In this document: positions 49,131 to 58,808 of the stretch, piece by piece
Position numbering within the stretch: position 1 is the first letter of the stretch
Layout: each line of letters begins with the position of its first letter
DNA from: Amanita rubescens
Taxonomy: Eukaryota > Basidiomycota > Agaricomycetes > Agaricales > Amanitaceae
DNA length: 64,000 bases
NCBI GenBank assembly: GCA_015039365.1
Contig: WION01000012.1
Span: forward strand, 744,001-808,000
Reading direction: 5' to 3'
Notes under the pieces: model-generated
The model's database searches: none
The model's input: only the letters and a program-made list of their open reading frames with translations
What the model was told of the DNA's origin: nothing
Program-made: the position numbers and the translations under genes

Positions 49131-50541
49131 TCAACTCACTGTGTTGGGATTCAGTACACAGCCAGAATGGTAGAGAAGATGGACCAACTTGGACACAAAA
49201 TCCCCTACCCGGATGGGCTGATAGGTGGACTTTCCTTCCTCAGACGTTTGAAGGGCATCGGCCCGCTCCGATAGCTGTGGCAAAGGAGCAAGGTCAAAGT
49301 CGGAGGATAAATGCCAGAAAAACGTTGAGGAAATACGGATCAATGGTCGATCTGGGTTCTGCAGCCTTCGCTTTTCGATAGTCTGTTGTCATTTCATTAG
49401 ATAGCCTTTCAATGGACATGGAGACTAGGAACTAACAGCAAGCGTGTTTTCGTTGACAACTACCTCATGGTAGCCAGCCTTGATCAGTCCCCCAGTGAAA
49501 TGCTCGAGTTGTTTTCCAGCCTGAACAAGGAGATAATTCCCTTCCGGTATCTTGACTGGAATTCGTTTTCCAGTGTTGCGAGCCCAGATGTTTAGCCCCG
49601 GATACCGAGAGCGTCCGTGAATAGGTCAGGAAATTCAAGTCCGTATGGAATCCAGCTAAGATTGTATCCTTCTTTCCGTACTTCACCAAGTCCGAAGCGG
49701 TAGGTGCCAGAAGATGAGGTCTACACGTATATGCAGCGCCAGTGCTTTTCAGTGTTATAAAAGGCTTACCCGTATCTGCCAGCATCAGCGAAGGTTTTAG
49801 CTGGTAGATCGAGCCCCACAGCGGTCATCTCCGCGAGACCTGTGACACTGGGCGCGCGGATACATCAATGGTTCATATAGAATCCGTTGCTCGGTGCTTA
49901 CGCTGTCTTCATTGAAGTCCCCCACCTTTCCATGATTCCATGCCATCGTTCATTGATCCCAGGTGCTTGTGGAATGACAGTTGAGAGCATTCAGTGCCGG
50001 AAACAGTGTTTTGTACGGGGGCACTTCGCTCATTTTCCAGAAAAAGCGACATTTTGGATCTGGTTGGTGAGCGCTGATGTCCAAGGGGCGCTCAGCTGGA
50101 TCGAGTCGTTCTATGATATGCAGGCAAGGTTCATGAACAGCACACTTTGGCTTCTCGGTGTTTTCGAGCGTGACCCCGATCCTGATAGCTAAGTTCTGGC
50201 CTTTCGTCTTTCTTCAGCTCAGCATCCGACTGATTGAAATAGTCTTCCAGGAGATCAAGGAAAGTAGAGTTGTCTTCCTCTGAGACGCGCGAGTCGCGTA
50301 AAAGTACTGCGCCGTAAACGATAAGTGCATCAGCTGCCTGGAGAACGTAAACCGCGTGTAATTTATTTACAGTTATCAGTGATAGTAGTGACGGCTTACA
50401 GACCTTCTTACATTCCTGGCGGACATCTTCGGATGCTAGGATCGCCAGACAGATATAAATCCAGGTCGACTGATAGGGAGATCCATAGACATTACTCGTG
50501 CAGTCATCTAAGCGAGGGCGATTAATTGATAGCAATGACAT
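49131..50541 (-). CDS. 2-oxoglutarate/Fe(II)-dependent oxygenase of the isopenicillin N synthase type, frame-broken
   Basis: Start MSLLSINRPRLDD at 50541. An N-terminal domain (LIVYGAVLLRDSRVSEEDNS TFLDLLEDYF) precedes PECRFF-like and IPQAPGINERWHGIMERWG segments. The jelly-roll core has the iron-binding HxD in ILAGFHTDLNFLT, then IHGRSRYPGLNIWARNTG, IPVKIPEGNYLLVQAGKQLE HFTGG and GYHEVVVNEN. The distal iron His is probably in HEVV or HFTGG and the 2OG-binding Arg in RPLIRISSTFFWHL, ending SGCVLNPNTVS. The plant/fungal DIOX family fits best; its substrate is unknown. One extra base is needed at about 50181, 49979 and 49622, and the splice near 49840-49890 is not clean. It could be a young pseudogene. 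Confidence 0.78.
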
Positions 50542-50676
50542 GCCGAAGCTGTCTGACTCTGAGTTGAGTCACACGCGTGAAATAAAAATGGATCACTATT
50601 ATTTAGTGGCACGCATACACCTCACCCGCTTTCCACCACCTTTTTCTTTTCACACTCCTGTTTAACGACTTTAACG

Positions 50677-51464
50677 ATGATTAAGGTTCGTACTCGTCTT
50701 GCTGACAATGTTCGCACCCTATACTACGTAACAGATATGGAGTATGAAGAAAAACGAGGATGCGGCCGCAAAGAGGAAGCCGAAGACAAGTGCCGCCCAA
50801 ATTAGAGTACAGAAAGGTACGGAGTGTACTTTGGATTGACAAGTCTAGGATGGGGTTTAAGTAGTATAACTTGCAGATCTGACTGAGCTGGATCTTCCTT
50901 CGACGATGAAAACCCATTTCCCTGATCCTGCCGATCTCCTCAACTTTACCCTCACCATCACGCCGGACGAAGGTAATACCATACATTATGTTTGTCAACT
51001 TGCGTAACAGTTGCCAGGCATGTACAAGGGTGGCGCATTCGTGTTCTCTTTTGCAATCAATACCAACTACCCACATGATCCTCCTAAAGTGAAATGCACG
51101 CACAAGGTAGGCCTCCCTTTACATGATGTATCAAATTTGCTTAAATGCACCAGATTTATCACCCAAATGTTGATTTAGAGGGAAATGTTTGCCTAAACAT
51201 TCTGCGTGAAGACTGGAAGCCAGTCCTTAACCTGAATTCGGTCATGGTTGGACTGCAATATTTGTTCCTCGAGCCGAACGCGGACGATCCATTGAACAAA
51301 GGTAGATAGATTGATGATCTCGAGTCAACGGTTTCCTCATTCTGTTCACAGAGGCCGCCACGGAGATGACCAAGAATCGGGATACTTTCTTGCAGCATGT
51401 CAAGCAATCCATGAGGGGAAGCAGCATCAAAGGCATACAATATGACAATGTCCTCGCACGCTAG
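50677..51464 (+). CDS. UBC12: NEDD8-conjugating E2 enzyme UBC12
   Basis: Six exons, 50677..50685, 50735..50816, 50877..50972, 51018..51106, 51154..51301, 51352..51464; 178 residues. UBC12 carries NEDD8/Rub1 to cullins and so switches on SCF ligases. The start MIKIWSMKK, with a nine-base first exon, is the N-terminal docking peptide for the NEDD8 E1 and Dcn1. The core has [59 protein letters not shown] and the active-site Cys in [20 protein letters not shown]. It ends [15 protein letters not shown]. All exons join in frame. Several F-box genes in this window make the link to cullin control worth noting, though F-box genes are common in these genomes. Confidence 0.96.
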
Positions 51465-51605
51465 AAGATAGATCTCTGTATCAATCATAGGGCAACTGGG
51501 TATTACTACCCGCATCCACATTCTCTGACATCTTTGAATACATCATATCTCAATTATTTCCCACCTCGTCTCCTGTTCACTGTTCATCGGACTGTAGCCA
51601 ATAAC

Positions 51606-52157
51606 CTAGCTTCCTCTGTACGTGGTAAATCCGTATGGACTGATCAATAGAGGAATGTGGTAATGTTCCTTAGGAGACTTGATTGTGAAAGATATCTGCC
51701 AAATTGTCGTTAACGAATGACGGCTGACAATGGTATGGGACCAACTAACCTCGACCCAGGGATAGAAGGAGTCTCTTTCGGTTCTCTGAAAGTACTCTTT
51801 CGTCTTAAATATGATCTTGTACGTCTGACCAGTAATCAAGTCCGTTTCCTCTTGCTTTGCCTCGCGTGAACCGGCAGGCGGAAGAAGATCAATGCATCGG
51901 CCGTCTCCATTTGTTATCCTACATACAGTCGACGTCAGAATAAATAGCTAGGAAGTGGATGGTATAATAACCCGCGTGCGAGGGGATGAAAGATATCGGT
52001 ACCGCCTTGTATATCAGTCTCTTCAAAAACCTGCAGGATGATATGAACACCCTCTGCAGGCTTTCCTGTGGATGAATCAAGAACTGCTGGGTGTCAGGAA
52101 TGCCGGGATTTATACTGAAGGCAACGCACCGTGGCATGTAATTGGCGACCTAGACAT
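51606..52157 (-). CDS. 5-hydroxyisourate hydrolase (transthyretin-like)
   Basis: Exons complement(52130..52157, 51972..52086, 51750..51918, 51606..51695); 133 residues. It hydrolyses 5-hydroxyisourate in uric-acid breakdown. The N-terminal motif MSRSPITCHAVLDSSTGKPA carries the catalytic His; a second motif is LARGITNGDGRC and the C-terminal signature is YHIPLLISPYGFTTYRGS. The usual peroxisomal SKL-type ending is absent; it ends YRGS, as in many fungal forms. It is divergent from RRP1 with only 68 bp between the start codons. Confidence 0.93.
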
Positions 52158-52225
52158 AGTCGTTTCAAGGGAGCGACGTCATGTCAGCGGTGCAGCCCAA
52201 ATTTCCTTTTCAGGCCACCTCTTCG
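52158..52225. promoter_or_regulatory. 68-bp divergent start-to-start gap
   Basis: The ATG codons of the hydroxyisourate hydrolase (52157, minus) and RRP1 (52226, plus) are separated by 68 bp, so transcription of at least one gene must begin inside this gap or inside the other gene. No TATA box is visible. Confidence 0.5.
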
Positions 52226-53348
52226 ATGGCTTCTGCCACAACAGTCCCTCCGCTTGCCAAATATCTTGCATCCACAGGTTCGCATTCCCCCGACTATCAT
52301 AATGAACTGTATGTAACTTTTGCTAGGAAGACAAAAAAACTCGCGACAAGGCAATAAAACAACTTTCTGAATTCCTATCCTCCGACACCTCCCAGGATGC
52401 AGTTGTCCAAGTCTGATTTAGCCAAGCTAGTGGAAGGGCATTTTCTACTGTGCGATCTCTTTTTACCTATGTTGCTTGTTTGATATATTTTAATTCAGGC
52501 TTCTGGATGTCGGATAAGCCGCTTGTGCAACAAGCGTTAGCAAGTGAACTGGCAGATTTACTACTAAGCACAACATCTACTTCCGCATCTCTCATGTTCC
52601 TCTGTGGATTCTGGGAAACCACAGTAAGAGAATGGAATGGAATAGATCGACTGCGGTCCGCCCTCTTCCTTTTCAATTGCGATCCTTTTTCCTGACGTAG
52701 TTGTAGGATAGACAAGTATTATATGCTCGTGAGGCGGTTTGTCAATGCGACATTCCGACTTCTCATTCGTACAGAATGGAACATCACCGCATGTGAGGAT
52801 TACAATAATATTTTGACGGTTCGCGGTGGACCTCTGTGGTAGGTTTAGCTCTCTTGTGACCAACACCACTTATCCCACTGTCCGAGGCAGTCCTTCGGAT
52901 ATACGTGTCCCAACAAGTCTTATATATCATCTTGCAGATATCTATCTGGAAGAACTAGAAAAAGCTCTAATCGGCTCTCCATCTGCTCCACCAGCACCGC
53001 TGTTAATAGTCCTCAAGCCCTTCTTTTCCTTAGCAGCCAAAACACAGCATAAGACGATGTACCAGCGGATACAGTCCGCACTCTTGAGCCCTCTCTTTTC
53101 TGCACTCTCGGACCAAGATCTCCCTGATGACGGATCCACCAACTCGCCTGGGAGAAACCGATTTCCCAACGCTAGTTTCAAATGCTTGCCTTGAAAAACC
53201 TGAGACGGAGGGTCGCGTAGAACGCACAGAGTTGAAAAAGAAGCTAATAAGTGCTCTGTTGGATATAGCCGAGTCATCCGACGCCCGGGACTCTAACAGA
53301 CGAAAATTGCACGCTCTTTTCAATGAAGAGACGGAAGGGGTGGAGTAG
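52226..53348 (+). CDS. RRP1: RRP1/NOP52 ribosomal RNA processing protein
   Basis: Exons 52226..52277, 52331..52449, 52499..52655, 52707..52838, 52891..53348; about 304 residues after correction. RRP1 acts in 27S pre-rRNA maturation in the nucleolus. Family motifs: LAKYLASTDKKTRDKAIKQL SEFLSS, KSDLAKL, IFYCFWMSDKPLVQQALASE LADLLL, FLCGFWETTVREWNGIDRLR, IDKYYMLVRRFVNATF and VPTSLIYHLADIYLEELEKA L, ending RDSNRRKLHALF. Three extra bases (about 52408, 52439 and 53132) interrupt the frame. The total length becomes a multiple of three only after removing exactly these three. The last codons overlap the first copy of a 57-bp direct repeat. Confidence 0.9.
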
Positions 53349-53396
53349 TGTCGCGTACATACATCATGTGCACGTGGTAGCAATTGACAATCTCCG
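53340..53396 (+). repeat. 57-bp direct repeat, copy A (over the RRP1 stop)
   Basis: The sequence from gtggagtagtgtcgcgtaca through gcaattgaca and on to the end of the copy is repeated at 54087-54143 with about four mismatches. It includes the last two RRP1 codons and stop, a CACGTG core within gtgcacgtggtag, and caattg. Confidence 0.85.
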
Positions 53397-53571
53397 TGTC
53401 TTTTGCCTCTGCTTCTAGCTCGCTCGCGGAGCTTTGAAAACAAAGAGAAAATGCGAAGCTGATAACGAGGTTGGAGGTTGGCAGACCGCTGGATAAGATT
53501 CCGAATCGCATCCATTTCTCTTCCAACTCACTCACCTTTTTGATTAATTTTTATCCATCACAGACCTAATC

Positions 53572-54032
53572 ATGGAGAACATCCCCTTTACTCGAAGCGA
53601 GATTGTGGAGCAATGTTGATATCATCGTCAAAACCGCTCAAGCGACGAATTAGCCAATTTTGTTGTACTTCGAGACAAAGATAGGCGGGATACGGATTTC
53701 GCCGTCAAGATTGCTTCTGCCTTTGACAGAGGAGGCCTCCAGTATGACCTCGCTATGATGCAATTCCTCAAGCAGAGTGCCATTTCGAAGAAGTGTACTA
53801 TTCCAACTGGGTATGGCATTATAGAAGACGGCTACAGAAGATATCTAGCATGGAGAACCATCGAGGGCCTACTATATGGGAGGTCATGGACAATGGAGCT
53901 CAAGAGCTCTCAGAAGAGGATGCAAATGATATTGCGGATGCTCTGAGCGCTGGCTCGGTAAGTTCCCAAATGGGTCGTACACACTTATATGGAATTCCGA
54001 TTGTAGGGAAGAAACAAAAGAAAGGGGCGTAG
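53572..54032 (+). pseudogene. Small unknown ORF, frame-broken, between the direct repeats
   Basis: From ATG 53572 the frame reads MENIPFTRSEIVEQC then stops; further on, in the same frame, comes a well-formed stretch (ELANFVVLRDKDRRDTDFAV KIASAFDRGG, QYDLAMMQFLKQSAI). In another frame a second stretch follows (GPTIWEVMDNGAQELSEEDA NDIADALSAG) and ends HLYGIPIVGKKQKKGA at 54032. The composition is protein-like, so this was or is a gene of roughly 150 residues. I do not recognise it. It may have an intron near 53640 and another near 53850, or be an insertion remnant, since it lies exactly between the two copies of the 57-bp repeat. Confidence 0.45.
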
Positions 54033-54086
54033 CTTAGATCCCGTTGGAACTGGCCATGGGCAGGAGTCTGAGCAAGGTAGGAAAGC

Positions 54087-54143
54087 GTGGAGTAGTGTCG
54101 CGTACATATGTCATGTGCACGTGGTAGCAATTGACAGTCTTCC
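54087..54143 (+). repeat. 57-bp direct repeat, copy B (directly before the F-box/YccV start)
   Basis: This is the second copy of the repeat at 53340-53396, with mismatches mainly at catacat/catatgt and near the end. It retains gtggagtag, the RRP1 C-terminal codons and stop, out of context, so copy A is the original and copy B the duplicate. It ends at the base before ATG 54144. Confidence 0.85.
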
Positions 54144-56208
54144 ATGTTGCCTCAGCTACCCTTTGACATCCTTGTCTATATCTTCAGGTCATTGCCAGTC
54201 ACAAGGCTTGATGATGGGGGCGCAAGAGCTCTCGTCTGTTGTCTTCAAGCAAATCACCTCTTCTACGATGCTTGCCTGGATCCCTCTATATGGAAAGCCC
54301 ATTATCGCTGCCGCTACACAGTCTTCGAGCAAAAGTCCGAGAATGACAGGAGGGGTCTATTTGGGAGTAACTGGAGAACTCTATATGCTGAGCGACGTCG
54401 GATTGACCGAATGGCGCTTGATCATTTGCAGAACATGATCTTTAACAGAGAACATAGGTATGACCATGCCGAAAACCTAGTGCGAATGTCCTTGGACGTC
54501 TGGGATATTCTGGATATAGAGCGTCAACTCCCCATTCCCCCGTCATTCAGGATATATGTCTCGGAGCCGGATGGGATAGTCAAAGACCACGCATTGACGA
54601 GGAGGTATTGGGCGAACTTGATGGCTGATGTGATCGTTCGATGTTCTGCATTGGATGTATGGAAAGCCGTGATTGATGGAGACAACCCTTTCGTCCAAGA
54701 GTCGGACAATTCGAACGAGCAGTCCAGTGGAGCGTTATTCGAACTTGCAATGTCAGCCTTCTCGTGTTTTTTTGGAAGACCCTTGACCGAAGTAAGCACT
54801 TCTTCGTCAGTACCTTGCTACTCATCTGATAAGTAGCTTAGACAACTGCAAGGTTGGATCAGCTTACGAATGAATGTAGAAATTTCCTTGCAGTTGAGGG
54901 AACTACTTTAGACCCATCCGATCTTGACTACGACCTCCCGGAGGTCTGCCAGGGGATTTGTGAGTTTATGTACTCGCAGGGCTTTGGCATAGCCGAACGT
55001 ATGTTAAGTTGTATGTATCATTATTGTATTGAAAGGTCACTTTTTATAGCCAGGCAATACCGCCAAATGCTTAATCATTTCCCCCACTCGTACCTAATAA
55101 CCAGTAAACGAACTCTGCCTATATCACTGGTGCACATTTTTGTCGCTATCTCCAGGCGGATCGGAATCGAAGCGTCCCCCATCAACTTTCCAGGAACGGT
55201 CATCGTGCATGTAGCTACACGACAACCAGAAGGCCAAAGTATCATCATTAATCCGTCGACGATGGATCCAGAAAAATGGATCATGGATGTTCCCCTCGAT
55301 ATTCGTGCGATGGCATCCGGCTTCCCGATGCGTGAAAGCTCTGTATTAGAGCTTCTCGTTCCAAGCGATGCGAAAACCATGTTAAACAGAGCTTCACATA
55401 ATATCTTGTTCGCATTTCAAGAAGATATTGCTGTGGACTTTGACCACTGGCAGCCGGCAATGTTTGCTGCTATTTCAACGCAATTTTTATTGCAAGCAGA
55501 ACTGCCGTTTCTCCGGATTCTAGTGAATAACCTGATAGGATTGACCACGCTGGACTGCTCAGCGTTTATACTGAACAAGCTGGCACAGATGGTGCCCCAA
55601 CCCCATCGTCACCTGCTGGAGCAGAGGTGTGGTCCTGACATGGCAGAGGAAGCGCTTATAGCTAGTACGCAGCACACTCGCCAAGTTGCAACTGTGAGGT
55701 ACTTTGTGGGTATGGTTATTGAGCACGTCGAATATGCTTACATTGGATGCATCATTGGGTGGGATGTAAGTTTCGAAATTGTTGTTCTTGGCGTTGCGAA
55801 ACCTCATGTCACATTTCAGCTCATCTGTAGTGCATCAGAAGGTTGGATAAGACGCATGAAGGTCGACTGAATTATCGAGAGGAAGAAATCAACCATTCTA
55901 CCGCGTGGTTGTCGACGATGGTACTTCGAGATGTATGTGTCCTTTCCATATTCAGGCCCCTGTACCAAACCATTCTAGATGTTGCAGAGGAAAACATCAA
56001 TTGTGCCAATCCAAGCCTCGAAGTTGTACACAATCTGTACAGCAGGATATTGGAATTTCCCTCGTTTTTCGAAGACGTGGAATTGCATAGAGCAGATAGA
56101 GGATGGGATAGAGGTCGATTTCTCCTTAGTCCAGATATCTCGCTTGCATATCCTCAGGATGACGAAGTCGGGGCGACTTGGGTGAGAGAGGGAAAACTTC
56201 CTTATTGA
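54144..56208 (+). CDS. F-box protein with transglutaminase-like and YccV/HspQ domains (FBXO21-like)
   Basis: Start MLPQLPFDILVYIFRSLPVT carries the F-box. The central region (VCQGICEFMYSQGFGIAE, MLNHFPHSYLITSKRTLPIS LVHIFVAISRRIGI) is the transglutaminase-like SirB1-type domain of FBXO21. The C-terminal YccV domain is VRYFVGMVIEHVEYAYIGCI IGWD, then GRNQPFYRVVVDDGTSRY and VAEENIN. This order (F-box, transglutaminase-like, YccV) is that of animal FBXO21 and fungal relatives. Introns: 54794 to about 54850, 54999-55049 (51 nt, open in frame), 55767-55819 and 55931-55979. An extra base at about 55868 separates MKVD from ELSRG, and the first splice leaves a one-base mismatch. The tail ends GREGKLPY-like at 56208. 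Confidence 0.82.
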
Positions 56209-56262
56209 GCATACGTTACTTTTTGTGACACTTTAGTATTACTATATCATGCCCATTCTGCG

Positions 56263-58267
56263 ATGACGACCTTTGCAAACAGAGGCGCGGCTTCATACTA
56301 CCGTTCCGCTGTTTATGGAACCCACCAGGTCCCGCGCTCTGCGCCAGATGTGCGGGACGATTATGAACGTGAGTTGTACTAACCGACCGCGTCACAAGAT
56401 TTTTTGAAACCTCGTCGACAGGATGGTATACTGAAACGGTCCCAAGCAACAGAATGGCGTTATCGTTGCGGTCTGGCATTCATTCTGAAATTGCGTGGTC
56501 TCTGGACCGACTGTGCAGACTTTGCCACAACGAACATTTTGTATTGAAAACGATCCCTGGTCTCATTGACGCGCTATTTGAATGGCCGGAGTGGTACGTC
56601 TCGGAAGGCTACAAGGCCGTAAACGATGCACACATTCTGTTCTCTCCGCCTCCCGAGTTTTCTCGTCAGCGCCTGTTCGCATTGGAATCACTCTTTGTTT
56701 TGCGCAATTCCTCACTCAACGACCAAAATGCTTGGGAAATAAATAATCATTCTCATACCCTACCTGTTATTCTCAATGCGTTGCAAAATCTGGATGCAGA
56801 GCGAGAAGAGAATATTGAATTTATCCTGTATTGCGTGGATCTGATGCATACCATTCCGTCCAAAATTATCATCAATTCGCTAAAACCGAATCCGCTGCCT
56901 CCACTTTTACAGATAGCCTCGCAAACCAAGGATCGGTCGCTCATCATTGCGTCGTTGACTGCTCTTACTTACATTTTATCGAATCCCCCGAACGCCTCAG
57001 CCATTACGTCAACGTCTCCTGCCCTAGCCGCTTCAATACGATATTTACCCCTCGTCGTTGATAGGCCTTTGGTTGATGCATCTCTGAACTACCTCTATAC
57101 GCATATATCTCACGTCTCGATGGCAAGGGCTTTCCTTCTGCATCCTGAAATGCCAAGAGTACTCAAGTTGTTGGTGAATGTCCTGATAGCTGAACAGCCA
57201 TCTTTGCAAGAAAAGGTTACATTAGACGTTACGGGTTCAATCCAGACCGTCCCTTCTGGTCATCTTTCAACTAGAAACCACGAGCTTACAAAGGAAGAGT
57301 TGGATGCTCTGATTGAACTACCTGAGCCACAGAGGTGCTACGACTGGTACGTTCCGGTTGGCACTTAGGGATATCTCAAGTTTATCATCTGAACAACAGG
57401 ATGCGAACTATGTTCGTTGCAAAACAGGACGGAGTCGTAACCCAAGTGGATTTCTGGAATCTGTACAAGGACACCTTTACGCCTTACATAGACAAGTATC
57501 CCTTACTCGTGGCGTCGGATGTTATCAAAAACGTCAATGCTGTCTTTCCCGCAGCGCAAGCAATGGTTCTACAAGACCCTGTACAACGCTTTGTTGTTCA
57601 AGGAGTGGATCGGCGGAAAGATTCTTTGGTTACGGATCGTTTCCACTGCATATGGGATCGCTTTCAATGCTCTATGTCGCCTTTTGCGTCCACAAGTGAA
57701 TTATATGATCACGTATTGCAACACTTGGTAGATGCGGAAGCAACGGAACTGCCCTGCTTATGGGGATCTTGTCCCAGGGAAACACTCCCAAAATCAGCTC
57801 TTCGGTCCCATGTCTTGACACATTTGTCGAGCACGCAGCAATTACAAAAACACCCGTCGCAAAGCGATACCATTACATTATCTGCTGGTTCTCACTATCC
57901 CATGGAAACTCCTACGACGCGTCCACCGCCTCCGCCTCGCAATACCGTTATCACATACGAAAAACCGAACGCGGATCCGTCGCATACGTCCCTAACAGCA
58001 CTACTTGTATTACGGATCTTATTCCGGACATCATTCGCTTCTGCTGATGCAGCTCCTCGAGCCGACGCCGAGCACTACGGATTCCCTGGGATGTTGGAGG
58101 ATACAGATGATCAGGAGAGCGACGATGTACGCGACCAGAGTAGTGAGCGAGAAGGGGAGAGGCGTGGAAGGCGAGCATTTGTGGGCGTTCGGCGTCTATT
58201 AGAGGGTGTGATGATCAAAGACGAAGTGCTGATGGGGTGGGTGACAGAGATGATTGACGCAGTTTGA
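56263..58267 (+). CDS. RSC9: RSC9-type subunit of an RSC/SWI-SNF chromatin remodeller
   Basis: Exons 56263..56368, 56422..57346, 57400..58267; 632 residues, no frame break. An armadillo-like helical region is visible (LSLRSGIHSEIAWSLDRLCR LCHNE, FVLKTIPGLIDALFEWPEWY, QRLFALESLFVLRNSSLND, SLIIASLTALTYILSN). Then come YDWMRTMFVAKQDGVVTQVD FWNLYKDTF and FPAAQAMVLQDPVQRFVVQG. A C2H2-like segment follows (CSMSPFASTSELYDHVLQHL, then LPCLWGSCPRETLPKSALRS HVLTHL). This combination, without an ARID domain, fits fungal Rsc9, the counterpart of animal ARID2/BAF200. It is a DNA-contacting or scaffold subunit in the nucleus. The assignment rests on recalled family features. Confidence 0.8.
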
Positions 58268-58808
58268 TGGTGGCGCGTGTGGCGCGGTCGAGGACTCAGT
58301 AGTGTACATGTACATACGACGTACGCGCAATGTAGACGCAGCGACCGTGCGCCGGACCGATGCGTTCCGTGACGCGAGGCAAATCTTTCAGCGCGATAGT
58401 CGGTCCTGAGCGCTGAGCGCTGAGTGCCTAGTGCCTGGCGCGAGCGATGGTAACGCGTCCTGAAGTGACGTCACGCGCGGGGTTCCGTCCTCCGAGCCAG
58501 CTAGAAAAAAAATTTGTCTGTCCGTATCTAGTTGGGCGTCTAACGAGCCTAACTTTGTTCACTTCTCTTTGCATTTTGCTTGTAAGCCTCCGCAGGACAC
58601 GGCTCTCGATGGGCTATCTTGAGTGCCTAGTTTTGAGCTTTTCGCCCATCTTTACAACCCTGTCTATTATCGATAAGGTTACTCGGTGAATGGCTCGGTG
58701 AATACTTTCCCGTTTCGCAAGGATTTCATTTTTCTCAACCCTATCGGAACTTCACGCAACTTTTTTATCAACCCTCTGTCAACCTCTCTGACTGCGAGTT
58801 TCGTTCCG
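58268..58808. other. Intergenic region and GCV2 leader
   Basis: This 541-bp stretch contains the RSC9 terminator and the GCV2 promoter and 5' leader. A short degenerate repeat lies at 58406-58440 (ctgagcgctgagcgctgag and tgcctagtgcctgg). From 58689 the GCV2 frame is open upstream of the chosen ATG, so a longer N-terminus is possible. No RNA gene is seen. Confidence 0.5.

Noticed and set aside
45440..50541. Programmed +1 frameshifting as a shared mechanism in broken genes
   Set aside because: The bases around the break sites share no slippery heptamer, rare codon or stop context, and most lie in short homopolymers or beside them; error or decay is simpler.
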